A DNA stretch of 64,000 nucleotides from Chryseobacterium sp. ISL-80 (GCA_018613055.1 JAGGQZ010000017.1:97572-161571), one strand, 5' to 3'; counted from the first letter of the stretch, positions 17,313 to 25,902 are shown. Notes: generated from the letters alone by a model not told the origin. Numbers and translations are program-made.

Positions 17313-17341
17313 TTGACTCAAGATAATTATCAGAATATTCT
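17313..17341 (+). promoter_or_regulatory. sigma-A promoter with embedded CodY box
   Basis: TTGACT (17313-17318) and TATTCT (17336-17341) are spaced by 17 bp. Between and over them lies AATTATCAGAATATT (17325-17339), which differs at two of 15 positions from the CodY consensus AATTTTCWGAAAATT. It lies 44 bp before the alanine symporter start. Confidence 0.75.
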
Positions 17342-17384
17342 TGTTAGAGAACATTTTCTTAAGATAATTATAAGGGGGCGCACT

Positions 17385-18740
17385 ATGACATTTGAAGATT
17401 GGATTGGAAAAATTAGCGGCTGGGTTTGGGGTCCCCCTCTCCTGATTTTGCTTGTCGGGACTGGAATCTACCTGACCATCCGCATTGGCTTTCTGCAGAT
17501 GAGGCTGCTGCCTTACTCACTTAAGCTTGCTTTTTCGAAAAAACAGGATCAGCGGTCTGACGGGGATATTTCTCATTTTCAGGCTTTGATGACGGCACTT
17601 GCCGCGACAGTCGGTACTGGTAATATTGCCGGCGTCGCAACGGCGATTTTCACAGGCGGACCTGGCGCCGTGTTCTGGATGTGGATTACGGCCTTTTTCG
17701 GAATGGCCACAAAATATGCGGAAGCTGTTTTGGCTGTTAAATACCGTGTTGAGGACAAGGATGGCGAGATGTCCGGCGGTCCGATGTATTATCTTGAACG
17801 TGGTCTTGGGCAAAAATGGCTCGGCGTTTTATTTGCTCTATTTGGCGCGATTGCAGCTTTTGGAATCGGAAACCTGGTTCAGTCGAATTCAGTAGCCAGC
17901 GTCGTACAGTCGACCTTTTCAGTGCCTACGTGGATTACAGGTCTAGTCTTGACGATCTTTACTGCTCTTGTCCTGATTGGCGGCATCAAGAGCATCGGGA
18001 AGGTGACAGCCCTGTTTGTACCTGTGATGGCAGGGTTCTACCTCATCGCGGGTCTTGTCGTCATGATCATGAACTTTGATCTTGTACCGGCCGCTATTGG
18101 ACTTATTTTTACAGATGCATTCACAGGGGAAGCCGTTGCCGGCGGTGCCCTCGGAACTGTCATTCGGATGGGCGTTGCCCGCGGTGTATTCTCGAACGAA
18201 GCTGGTCTTGGTTCCGCACCGATCGCTGCAGCTGCAGCCAAGACGGATTTGCCTGGGCGCCAGGCACTTGTATCGATGACCCAGGTGTTCATCGATACAA
18301 TCGTCATCTGCTCAATCACGGGAATCACCATCGTCATGGGCGGCTTGTATACGGGCGATACGACGGCAGCTGACCTGACCTCAGCTACCTTTGACAAGTT
18401 CCTTGGCCAGTCAGGTTCTGTAATTGTGGCGATTGGGCTGTTGTTCTTCGCTTCATCAACAATCATCGGCTGGTCTTATTATGGGGAAAAATGCTTCTCC
18501 TATCTCTTCAGCAAAAATGTTATTTTGTACTACCGCATCGCATTTGTCGCTGCTGTGTTCGTCGGCGCGATTTCCCAGCTTGAAATCGTTTGGGGTGTCG
18601 CCGATGTGATGAATGGCCTGATGGCCTTCCCGAACCTGATTGGACTCCTTGGATTGTCCGGCGTTGTTGTCGTTGAAACAAGGAAAATATTGAACACGAT
18701 CAAGGAAGAGAAAAACGAGGAAAAATCGTTAAGTGCGTAA
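17385..18740 (+). CDS. alsT: sodium:alanine symporter family protein
   Basis: A 451-residue amino-acid symporter of the AGCS family, about 10-11 helices. Signatures: DGDISHFQALMTALAATVGT with GNIAGVATAI, then GGPGAVFWMW, SGGPMYYLERGLG and FSNEAGLGSAPIAAAAA. These carriers take up alanine or glycine (some glutamine) with Na+. The ATG at 17385 has AAGGGGG seven bases upstream; the more upstream frame (from 17313) overlaps the promoter. A CodY box over the promoter predicts repression when branched-chain amino acids and GTP are plentiful. A terminator follows. Confidence 0.9.
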   Translation: MTFEDWIGKISGWVWGPPLLILLVGTGIYLTIRIGFLQMRLLPYSLKLAFSKKQDQRSDGDISHFQALMTALAATVGTGNIAGVATAIFTGGPGAVFWMWITAFFGMATKYAEAVLAVKYRVEDKDGEMSGGPMYYLERGLGQKWLGVLFALFGAIAAFGIGNLVQSNSVASVVQSTFSVPTWITGLVLTIFTALVLIGGIKSIGKVTALFVPVMAGFYLIAGLVVMIMNFDLVPAAIGLIFTDAFTGEAVAGGALGTVIRMGVARGVFSNEAGLGSAPIAAAAAKTDLPGRQALVSMTQVFIDTIVICSITGITIVMGGLYTGDTTAADLTSATFDKFLGQSGSVIVAIGLLFFASSTIIGWSYYGEKCFSYLFSKNVILYYRIAFVAAVFVGAISQLEIVWGVADVMNGLMAFPNLIGLLGLSGVVVVETRKILNTIKEEKNEEKSLSA

Positions 18741-18744
18741 TGAT

Positions 18745-18790
18745 AAATCCGGTGTCAACTGGCGCCGGATTTGTAATTGACTTTTTTTAA
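18745..18790 (+). terminator. terminator of the alanine symporter gene
   Basis: AAATCCGG (18745-18752) pairs with CCGGATTT (18765-18772). A T-run follows after a short gap. Confidence 0.7.
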
Positions 18791-18803
18791 CGGACATGGA
18801 AAG

Positions 18804-18819
18804 ATGGTTGTACAACCAT
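18804..18819. promoter_or_regulatory. perfect 16-bp palindrome before yfkK
   Basis: ATGGTTGTACAACCAT is a perfect inverted repeat 17 bp before the yfkK start. It may be an operator or an RNA hairpin near the ribosome site. The binding factor is unknown. Confidence 0.45.
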
Positions 18820-18835
18820 TGAAAGGATGAACGGA

Positions 18836-19060
18836 GTGGACTTAACAAAAAATTCCCCTGAAAACGTTGATTACATGATTGAAAAAATCAAGGAAAAATT
18901 GAATGTCATGAACCTCGGTGCAATCAAGTCGACACATTTTGACGGCGAGATGTATGAAGAACTGAAGGAAATCTATGATATGATTATGCGGAAAAACACC
19001 TTCAGCCCGAATGAAATGCAGGCAATCGCCGAAGAGTTAGGCAACTTGAGAAAACAGTAA
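18836..19060 (+). CDS. yfkK: UPF0435 (DUF1128) protein YfkK
   Basis: A 74-residue soluble helical protein of unknown function, matching the YfkK family: MDLTKNSPENVDYM, EMYEELKEIYDMIM and AIAEELGNLRK. I choose GTG at 18836 because AAAGGATGA lies about six bases upstream and the product then begins as B. subtilis YfkK does. The ATG at 18827 would have no proper ribosome site. It is monocistronic, with a palindrome just upstream and a terminator just downstream. Confidence 0.87.
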   Translation: MDLTKNSPENVDYMIEKIKEKLNVMNLGAIKSTHFDGEMYEELKEIYDMIMRKNTFSPNEMQAIAEELGNLRKQ

Positions 19061-19065
19061 TTGGA

Positions 19066-19100
19066 GCAGGCACTGGCTATGAAACGGTGCCTGTTTTTTT
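19066..19100 (+). terminator. terminator of yfkK
   Basis: CAGGCAC (19067-19073) pairs with GTGCCTG (19087-19093), followed by seven or more Ts. Confidence 0.85.
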
Positions 19101-19190
19101 ATTCTGAGAAAAATGTCAAAACTTTTTTGTTTCCACTGCGCATATATTGTTATACGATAGTGTTATTACTTTTCAAGGGGAGTGAGAACC

Positions 19191-19505
19191 GTGAAAAAGC
19201 TGACTATGTCCGCGCTCAGCCTGTTTATCCTGTTTTTACTTGCTCACGGAACCCTTCCTGCACAAAAAAACCTAGCAGTAGACGCCAAATCAAAAGTCAC
19301 TCTTCCCATGGAACAAGTCCATGAACAACTGCCAGGTCCTGATTTGGATGATAAAAAAGTCCTTTTCATCCTGAATGTATTCGTTCTTATTATTTCAACT
19401 ATCACTTTCACACAAATTAATCACTGGGTAACAAAATTCGGAAGCCAATTTTCATTCTTGACGGCAGTCTTTTTCCAATCGAATTATGTGATTAAGTCTC
19501 CTTGA
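19191..19505 (+). CDS. small membrane protein of unknown function
   Basis: A 104-residue protein that I do not recognise. Residues about 4-20 form a hydrophobic signal or anchor segment, a polar stretch of about 35 residues follows, and a second hydrophobic segment (KVLFILNVFVLIIST) lies near 58-75. The GTG at 19191 has a good AAGGGGAGTGAG site. A 38-residue membrane peptide gene follows 32 bp downstream, so the two may be co-transcribed. No motif suggests a role. Confidence 0.6.
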   Translation: MKKLTMSALSLFILFLLAHGTLPAQKNLAVDAKSKVTLPMEQVHEQLPGPDLDDKKVLFILNVFVLIISTITFTQINHWVTKFGSQFSFLTAVFFQSNYVIKSP

Positions 19506-19537
19506 TGACCAAATTAAAAAATCAAGGAGGAATGGAT

Positions 19538-19654
19538 ATGTGGTTTCGATTTTTAATGATTGGGTTCTTTTCCCTGACAGCGTTCAGCTTCATGTTTTAT
19601 CAGGGTGTTGAATTTTATCAAGCATTCATAGATTTGTTCAAACAGAATAAGTAA
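19538..19654 (+). CDS. 38-residue membrane peptide
   Basis: ATG at 19538 with AAGGAGG seven bases upstream. The product begins MWFRFLMIGFFSLTAFSFMF, a single hydrophobic helix, and ends in a short polar tail (DLFKQNK). The site and terminator make expression likely. The family is not recognised. It follows the 104-residue membrane protein gene closely. Confidence 0.65.
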   Translation: MWFRFLMIGFFSLTAFSFMFYQGVEFYQAFIDLFKQNK

Positions 19655-19668
19655 ATATTCGATATAAG

Positions 19669-19698
19669 GAAACGGTCCCCCATTTGGAGGACCGTTTC
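19669..19698. terminator. bidirectional terminator
   Basis: GAAACGGTCC (19669-19678) pairs perfectly with GGACCGTTTC (19689-19698). It lies between the small peptide gene and the convergent reductase operon. Confidence 0.8.
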
Positions 19699-19703
19699 TT
19701 CGT

Positions 19704-20288
19704 TTATGCTGCCTCCACCCAGTCTTCACTCATCACTTCTGCATAAAAGCTGAGGAACTCCTTAAAGAATGGAAGGGTAATTTTCATTTCTGCGTTGTCG
19801 AGCAATGGCTTCAAGACTGGCTTGATGAATCTGGCCAGCATCTCTGCTTCTATTTCTTCAAGCTGCTGCAGGTAATCCTGGTTACCTTCTTGCTCTGCCT
19901 TGATTTCTCCCTGTAAAATCGAGCTCATGAATGCGGTCATGCTGCCGAAGTGATCTGGCAGCCGATCCTGCTCGAGCGGGAAGTAAAAGGCTGTTCTTTC
20001 ATAAATGCCAATCAAGCACAGAAGGTCATGCCTGCGGGCTTCTTCATCTTCAGTTTTTTTTGTATACGATGAAAAATAAGGGGAGACAAAGTGATCTCCC
20101 GGTATGAAAAAGTGATTGTCATACCAGAGCTGCACTTCATCCCGATTGTACAGGGAATGAAATGAGAGCTCCTTACGCATTCCTTCAGGAACATCATTCA
20201 TGAATGCTTCATAGGTATCCCAGTCCCCAAGCCAGATGCTTGTCATGATATTCGCAATCGCCAGCTTTCCATATCGTTCTTCCATCAT
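19704..20288 (-). CDS. TorD/DmsD-type molybdoenzyme chaperone
   Basis: A 194-residue all-helical protein of the TorD family. These cytosolic chaperones bind the twin-arginine signal of a molybdopterin oxidoreductase, help insert the cofactor and hold the enzyme back from export until it is folded. The family core motif, an aromatic-Pro-x-x-His-x-x-Pro-Tyr stretch, is present as FFIPGDHFVSPYFSSY. It is the last gene of the tatA-B-C-A operon, 52 bp after the catalytic subunit it most likely serves. ATG 20288 is preferred over GTG 20297 because AAAGGTGG would otherwise overlap the start. Confidence 0.87.
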   Translation of the reverse strand: MMEERYGKLAIANIMTSIWLGDWDTYEAFMNDVPEGMRKELSFHSLYNRDEVQLWYDNHFFIPGDHFVSPYFSSYTKKTEDEEARRHDLLCLIGIYERTAFYFPLEQDRLPDHFGSMTAFMSSILQGEIKAEQEGNQDYLQQLEEIEAEMLARFIKPVLKPLLDNAEMKITLPFFKEFLSFYAEVMSEDWVEAA

Positions 20289-20339
20289 TGTCTCCACCTT
20301 TACTTTAAAAGAAATTTCAGGGCTACCACCCCAATAATA

Positions 20340-23300
20340 TTAAGCTTTTTCCACATCTACGAATACGTCCTGCTGTGCCGGGCCGCCGACTAAAAGGTCA
20401 GCAAGGAAGCCCTCAAAATAGCTGCCATCCCTTTCCGACAGGGCATTTACTGAGAATCCGAGTCCCCTCGGTTTCGCGTAACCTGACTCTTCATGAAGCG
20501 GCTTGTTGAACTGGTACGGTGTATGGCCATATTTTCCTGCTGGTTCAATTGTTTTTCCGTCGATCTTCACCGGGTTTGAACCATATGCAGTATGGCCAAA
20601 ACTGAAGTTCGCTCCGACAACACCCGGCTTGATACCTGGAGTGACGAGCGCCCTGCCTTTTACTTTCGCACTGTTGGAAGAGATATAAATTTCATCGTCG
20701 GTCTTGATTCCTTTTTTCTTCGCATCAATTGGATTGATCCACACATAGTTTTCCGGCTTGATTTCACGAAGCCAGGCGTTGCCCTCGGTTCGGTGCGTTG
20801 CCATTGTTCTCGATTTCCAGTTGATAAACTGCAATGGCTTATTTGGCTTGTAAACCTTGCCGTCATATGTCTTGATTTCCTCTGCTACCGGAACACCTTC
20901 AAAAAAGTTGCCTGTGTAGGCGCTCTTGAAGCCTGCTGCTTTTTCATCATAAAAGTAAACCTGGTTTGCCCACTGATATTTGATTTTGTTGCCGACATAT
21001 TCATCACCGGCAGCTTCAAAGCGGCCGCCACGGTTTAGTACATAGACGACTTTTTTCCATTCTTCCGATTTGACGGCATTTTTCAGCTTCTGGATTTCGA
21101 AGTATTTACCGAGCGCCTTCCTCCTTGCTTTTTCAAAAATCGCCAGCTCTTCAGCATTCGCATCCTTCACTGGCTTCTGGCCATCAAAAGCGATGTTGGC
21201 GATCCGTTTTAAATAGTAATCTTCTGGAGTGTTTAGCGCCGAGCCATCCGCAAAAGCGTTTTCCCCTACTCCCGGCAATCCCATGCCTTTCAAAAGATCA
21301 ATGTAAACCTGTTCTGTTGGGCGGGCGTCAGGCACAACGCGTGTTACAGGCTGAATGACCCCTGCAAACTTATGCTTTAGGATCGGGAAAATATCCTCTG
21401 TATTCCAGGTTTCAAGGTAAGCAAGGTCTGGAAGGATAAAGTCAGCAAACTTGGAAGTTTCGCCAATCATCGTATCGGAAGCGACAACCAGTTCAACGAC
21501 TTTTGGATCCTTAATGAATTTTGCCTGCATGTCAGAGCGAGGCGAATTCACGACCGGAGATGTCCTGTTAATCAGCAATGCCCGGATTTTGTAAGGGTAT
21601 CCTTCTGCTGAACTAGGAAGGACATCATGAATCAGGTTTCCTCCAAACGGATACCATGGCCTTTTCGCAGGATAGCCATCCTTTTGGAACAAGGATGTCT
21701 TTTCATATGGTGTCTTTTGCCTTGTAATCGGGATTCCCCAGCCATTATTTGCGTTCGGAACTGTTATCAGATCATAGCGACCTTCAAAAGGCTTGAACTT
21801 CGCTCCTAATACAGTGTCTCCCCCTTTCCAGTCGTGATTTCCAACAAGATGGTTCAACATATTGATCGCACGGACATTGTAATAGCCATTTGTATGCATT
21901 GCTGGACCGCGGTAAGAATGGATACCCACTTTCTTGCCGTGTGACGTGAATTCACGGGCAATCTGGATGATCTGATCGACAGGGACGTCTGCAAGCTTTG
22001 CGTACTCGTCCATTGTTTTTTCCATTACCTTGTCTTTATAAATGGCGAATACTGATTTCACTTTCATTCCATTAATCGTTGTATCAACATCGATTTTGCC
22101 ATTTTTTGCTTTATTATGGGGAACTGGTTTTCCATTCTCAATAACTATAAATTCCTCGCCGCCGATGCCAAGATCCTTGGCACGGACGAATGGGCGTTTC
22201 TTATCGCCAACGTTTACAAGGAAGGAAGCATCGCTCCATGTTGTTTCATCGTCCAGATTTGCTGCTTGCTGGTTAGGGTTGCTCAGATAAGTCGTATCAT
22301 GACGGTTGTTCTCGATGATCCAGCGTCCCATTGCCAAAGCAAGCGCACCATCTCCTCCTGGCTTAATTGGTACCCAGAGATGCGCTTTTTCAGCTGTCTT
22401 GCTGAAACGCGGGTCGATTACGACTACTTTCATTCCACGATCGATGGCATGCGTGATTTGTGGCGCGAATGTGGTAGGGCCACGGTTGGCAACCATTGGG
22501 TTTGCTCCCCAGATGATGACCATTTCAGCATTCTCATAGTCAGGAATCATCCGTTTCTTAGCTTTCTCGGTGTCATGCGAACGAGAATTCCCGACGGCAC
22601 TCATAACACCGCAGACTCCACCATGATCATAATAATTTGCTGTTCCAAGACTTCCAAGCGCAAGGCGTGAGATAAAATCACGTCTATGTCCTGCCATGAT
22701 GGCAATCTGGTTGGATTTTGGCCCAAAGTCAGGATGGTTTGTATCAATCAATACTTCCTTGTACTTTTTATCGAATTCAGCTTTGGTCATTTCGCCAGCT
22801 TTCAGTTTCTCCCAGTCAGCCATGACCGCTGCTTCCGGTACGTACTTCCACAATTCTTTCAAACCTGGAGTGCGAAGATCCTTGCTGCCCTCGAGGATTT
22901 CCTTATAAGCCTGTTCCCAGCTGACCGTTTTCCAGACACCGCTGCCCCGCTCGCCGACACGTTTGAGCGGCTTCTGGATCCTGAATGCATCATAGTTAGT
23001 CTGGATGCCAGCCTGGCCTTTAAGACATGTTCTGCCTCCGCGGAATCCCCGTCCCATTTTCGCAACATCGCCTGTACCTTTAACTGCCTGGGCTACCGGT
23101 GTATCGTAATTGATATGACCGTACGGAACCATATTCATCGGACTGTACTGGTTGCCGGCAATTTTCCGGACAATGGAGGAATAGGCTCCGCCCGCTGCCC
23201 CAGCTGTGATGTATGTTTTAATGGTACAAATCGTATTGCACTGCTGGCATGACGTAAAGATGACATCTTCTGCTGTATAATCCTGATAATCGGTGCCGGT

Positions 23301-23438
23301 TCCATGTGGTTCATCCGTCCAGACACCGCCCATGACCTGCTTGATTGGCCCTACGAATGCCGGACCGACAAACGCGACTGCACTCAGCGTACCGAGCGCT
23401 TTTAAAAATCCACGCCGTTTCATTGGTTTATTTTCCAT
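20340..23438 (-). CDS. Tat-exported molybdopterin oxidoreductase catalytic subunit (TtrA/SrdA-like)
   Basis: A 1032-residue DMSO-reductase-family enzyme. The N-terminus has a twin-arginine signal (KRRGFLKALG, then a hydrophobic stretch), so the mature enzyme acts outside the membrane. Cysteines 64, 67, 71 and 138 form the [4Fe-4S] site (C-x2-C-x3-C-xn-C). Cys276 in DHGGVCGVMS is the probable molybdenum ligand. The length of over 1000 residues is typical of tetrathionate-reductase-like TtrA. The order B-C-A matches Salmonella ttrBCA and the srdBCA selenate reductase operon of Bacillus selenatarsenatis. The substrate (tetrathionate, selenate, polysulfide, arsenate) cannot be decided here. It overlaps the membrane subunit gene by 11 bp. 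Confidence 0.85.
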   Translation of the reverse strand: MENKPMKRRGFLKALGTLSAVAFVGPAFVGPIKQVMGGVWTDEPHGTGTDYQDYTAEDVIFTSCQQCNTICTIKTYITAGAAGGAYSSIVRKIAGNQYSPMNMVPYGHINYDTPVAQAVKGTGDVAKMGRGFRGGRTCLKGQAGIQTNYDAFRIQKPLKRVGERGSGVWKTVSWEQAYKEILEGSKDLRTPGLKELWKYVPEAAVMADWEKLKAGEMTKAEFDKKYKEVLIDTNHPDFGPKSNQIAIMAGHRRDFISRLALGSLGTANYYDHGGVCGVMSAVGNSRSHDTEKAKKRMIPDYENAEMVIIWGANPMVANRGPTTFAPQITHAIDRGMKVVVIDPRFSKTAEKAHLWVPIKPGGDGALALAMGRWIIENNRHDTTYLSNPNQQAANLDDETTWSDASFLVNVGDKKRPFVRAKDLGIGGEEFIVIENGKPVPHNKAKNGKIDVDTTINGMKVKSVFAIYKDKVMEKTMDEYAKLADVPVDQIIQIAREFTSHGKKVGIHSYRGPAMHTNGYYNVRAINMLNHLVGNHDWKGGDTVLGAKFKPFEGRYDLITVPNANNGWGIPITRQKTPYEKTSLFQKDGYPAKRPWYPFGGNLIHDVLPSSAEGYPYKIRALLINRTSPVVNSPRSDMQAKFIKDPKVVELVVASDTMIGETSKFADFILPDLAYLETWNTEDIFPILKHKFAGVIQPVTRVVPDARPTEQVYIDLLKGMGLPGVGENAFADGSALNTPEDYYLKRIANIAFDGQKPVKDANAEELAIFEKARRKALGKYFEIQKLKNAVKSEEWKKVVYVLNRGGRFEAAGDEYVGNKIKYQWANQVYFYDEKAAGFKSAYTGNFFEGVPVAEEIKTYDGKVYKPNKPLQFINWKSRTMATHRTEGNAWLREIKPENYVWINPIDAKKKGIKTDDEIYISSNSAKVKGRALVTPGIKPGVVGANFSFGHTAYGSNPVKIDGKTIEPAGKYGHTPYQFNKPLHEESGYAKPRGLGFSVNALSERDGSYFEGFLADLLVGGPAQQDVFVDVEKA

Positions 23439-24720
23439 TATGGCTCACCTCGTCAGAAGTTTCTTCGATTGGCAGCAGAAGCTCGCCGAATGAATAGATT
23501 AACAGTCCCATCGCGACGACGCCGACGCTGACCATCCATTCCCTGATTGTTGGCGCGTAATTGCCCCAGGGCAGTTCGTGGAAAACTGGCACGACAAGCG
23601 GCGGAACAACAATGTTGAAGCGTACGCCGATGATGCCGATGACGATCAGGACAGCTGCTGCAAGCAGAGCATTGACGTTCTGGCTTGTTTTTTTCCAAAA
23701 AACAATCGTGATTGGGATGACGGCTCCAAGGAACATTTGCACGAACCAGAACGACCACGCTTTCTCGCTGGCCATCATCGTTGCCAGCGTATCAAGGTGT
23801 TCTGCCTCAAGTCCGTACCAGCCAATCAGATATTCATAGAATTGTAGGCCAAGGTCAATGATCAGGAACCCGACCATCAATTTTGCGAGCGATACAATCA
23901 TGTTTTTATCTATTTCCTGCTTCTGGACTTTTTTCTTGATGATATACATCGCTAAAAGCAATGCTGTTCCGGATACCATTGCCGATACGACGAAAATGAT
24001 TGGGAAAAGAGCTGTATGCCAGGCCGGACGTGCTTTTACGACAGCGAAAATCGTTCCTGTTCCGCCGTGCACCCCGAGAATCGCCAGCGGGATCCCGATT
24101 GTACCGAGGATTTTCATCCACATATGGTCACGCTTTTTCGTCGCTGCATTGATAGTCGCGTTTTTGAAGGTGATGAATCTTGCGATAAAACCTTTCAATG
24201 AGTTTGTTTTTGCCGCCCGAACGAGGTCTTCCCTCATCGCGATATAAAGCTCAACTGTTAACAGCCCAATATACACCAGATAAAAGTGGACTTCCCAGGC
24301 AAGCGGCGAAGTGACATTCCAGTAGATGATTGCGTTGAGCAGCCGCTCCGGACGCCCAAGATCCATCAGGACAAAGGTCAATGCGACGATCATACAGACA
24401 ATCGCGGTGAAAAGTGCTGCCTTTCCGACACGCTCGTATTCTTCCATCCCGAAAACGTAGATCAGGGTCGACAGCAGGAATGAACCCGCGCTGAGGCCGA
24501 CGAAGAAAATGTAAAAAGCGATCCAGGCTCCCCAAGGGGTAATGCTTGATAGATTCGTAGCCGCCAGTCCGGTGAAGAAGCGTTCCACGATGAAATACCC
24601 GCCGATCAAAAAGGCTACAGTCAGGGCTGAAATCCATATTTTAAAAGCTTTTGACACAGTGACATTAATTTTCGTTTTAGATGTGCTTTTCTCTTTTAAA
24701 TCAACAGCAAGATTGGCCAT
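23428..24720 (-). CDS. NrfD/PsrC-type membrane subunit (TtrC/SrdC-like)
   Basis: A 430-residue integral membrane protein with about nine hydrophobic segments, of the NrfD/PsrC family. Such subunits anchor the reductase and oxidise menaquinol, passing electrons to the Fe-S subunit. Typical stretches are WGAWIAFYIFFVGLSAGSFL in the N-terminal part and SPLAWEVHFYLVYIGLL. It lies between the Fe-S subunit gene (12-bp gap) and the catalytic subunit gene (11-bp overlap), so the three are surely co-transcribed. The basic loops are expected to face the cytoplasm. Confidence 0.87.
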   Translation of the reverse strand: MANLAVDLKEKSTSKTKINVTVSKAFKIWISALTVAFLIGGYFIVERFFTGLAATNLSSITPWGAWIAFYIFFVGLSAGSFLLSTLIYVFGMEEYERVGKAALFTAIVCMIVALTFVLMDLGRPERLLNAIIYWNVTSPLAWEVHFYLVYIGLLTVELYIAMREDLVRAAKTNSLKGFIARFITFKNATINAATKKRDHMWMKILGTIGIPLAILGVHGGTGTIFAVVKARPAWHTALFPIIFVVSAMVSGTALLLAMYIIKKKVQKQEIDKNMIVSLAKLMVGFLIIDLGLQFYEYLIGWYGLEAEHLDTLATMMASEKAWSFWFVQMFLGAVIPITIVFWKKTSQNVNALLAAAVLIVIGIIGVRFNIVVPPLVVPVFHELPWGNYAPTIREWMVSVGVVAMGLLIYSFGELLLPIEETSDEVSHNGK

Positions 24721-24732
24721 CGCCAGTCCCTC

Positions 24733-25620
24733 CTATCTTAAGTAAATGACGTTCGGATGTGTTCCAAGCTCTTCCTTCAGGCGGAATGCTCTTGGACTTG
24801 CAGCAAGCTTCGATACCACACTGTTCGGGTCGCTGATGTCACCGAAGAAGCGAGCATCGCCAATGCACGTTTCCACGCATGCCGGCTCTTCGCCTCTTTG
24901 CAGGCGGTGGAAGCAGAAGCTGCATTTACGGACCGTGCCGATTGGTGTCTTGCCTTTTTCGCGGTTGCCGCGTTCAACGCCGTATTCAGGACTGGTCACA
25001 TCGTTATATCCCTGCATTTCCTGTTCGTAACTTTCTCCGAAATCAAAGGAACGAGCGCCATAAGGACAGGCAACGACGCAGTAACGGCAGCCGATGCAGC
25101 GGTCATTATCGATTGCGACAATCCCGTTTTCCATTTTATAAGTCGCCCTTGTCGGACAAACCTGGGCACATGCCGGCTTGTCACACTGCATACACGGCCT
25201 TGGCAGGTTGACGGCCTTGATGTTCGGAAACTCACCTTCAAGCGATTCCATGACGACATTGTAGGAAATGCCCGGCGGCGTCCTGTTTTCTGCCTTGCAG
25301 CTGACGGTACACGTATCGCAGCCAACGCACTTTTTCAAGTCGATGACCATCGCCCATTTCGGGCCGTCCCCATTCCTGATGTCTGGCCCTTCTCCTGAAG
25401 CGTAGTAGTTGCCAAATTCTTTAGTAAGCGATGAAGAGTAGATTTTATGGAAGTCTTCAATTTTCAGTTTGCCGCTGATGACCTTCCTGGCATCGCGTGC
25501 CATGTTCAAGCCCAATTCTGTGTCATACTGTGATTCATCCATTTCCTTCTTTGCGTCTGGCAGCATCTTGTCGACGATTTTATCGTAATCTACCTTTTTC
25601 TCATTTGAAAAAAGACCCAT
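24733..25620 (-). CDS. four-cluster ferredoxin-type electron transfer subunit (TtrB/SrdB-like)
   Basis: A 295-residue Fe-S protein of the DmsB/PsrB/TtrB type. Four cysteine groups are visible: CVGCDTCTVSC, CMQCDKPACAQVCPT, CIGCRYCVVACPYGA and CSFCFHR..CVETC, consistent with four [4Fe-4S] clusters. It carries electrons from the membrane subunit to the molybdenum subunit. The N-terminal 70 residues are an acidic/basic extension with no obvious export signal, so it probably crosses with the catalytic subunit. It is the second gene of the operon, 24 bp after tatA. Confidence 0.88.
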   Translation of the reverse strand: MGLFSNEKKVDYDKIVDKMLPDAKKEMDESQYDTELGLNMARDARKVISGKLKIEDFHKIYSSSLTKEFGNYYASGEGPDIRNGDGPKWAMVIDLKKCVGCDTCTVSCKAENRTPPGISYNVVMESLEGEFPNIKAVNLPRPCMQCDKPACAQVCPTRATYKMENGIVAIDNDRCIGCRYCVVACPYGARSFDFGESYEQEMQGYNDVTSPEYGVERGNREKGKTPIGTVRKCSFCFHRLQRGEEPACVETCIGDARFFGDISDPNSVVSKLAASPRAFRLKEELGTHPNVIYLR

Positions 25621-25644
25621 TTTACGTCACCTCTTTTTATGCGT

Positions 25645-25845
25645 TTAGATTTCTTTTTTGATTTCTTTAATGTCATCCACGATGTCGTCAGTGATATCAC
25701 TAGTCAGCTCACGCGTCGACTTCTTGAATTCCTTCAGCGTCTGGCCGAACGCCCTGCCGATCTCAGGCAGCTTTTTCGGGCCGAAAATGATCAACGCCAA
25801 AGTAAGGATTAAAATCAAACCAGGAACACCAATATTGGATAGCAT
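25645..25845 (-). CDS. tatA: TatA-type twin-arginine translocase component
   Basis: A 66-residue TatA protein: one N-terminal membrane helix ([17 protein letters not shown]), the hinge motif [14 protein letters not shown], and an amphipathic helix with an acidic/basic tail. TatA forms the protein-conducting element of the Tat system. It is the first gene of the reductase operon, whose catalytic subunit has a Tat signal, so it is probably dedicated to that cargo, like the PhoD-linked tatA of B. subtilis. No tatC is present in the window, so the receptor must come from elsewhere. GGAAGTGG lies before the ATG. Confidence 0.92.
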   Translation of the reverse strand: MLSNIGVPGLILILTLALIIFGPKKLPEIGRAFGQTLKEFKKSTRELTSDITDDIVDDIKEIKKEI

Positions 25846-25885
25846 GTCGCCACTTCCTTTTTTATTTTTTCTTGCCTATTTATAA

Positions 25886-25902
25886 TGCAAGCTGCGTGCC
25901 AA
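25886..25902 (-). promoter_or_regulatory. consensus sigma-54 (-24/-12) promoter
   Basis: On the minus strand TTGGCACGCAGCTTGCA matches the sigma-54 consensus YTGGCACGNNNNTTGCW at every fixed position. It lies 40 bp before tatA, so the transcript should begin near 25876. It points to activator-dependent expression of the whole tatA-B-C-A-torD operon. Confidence 0.93.
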
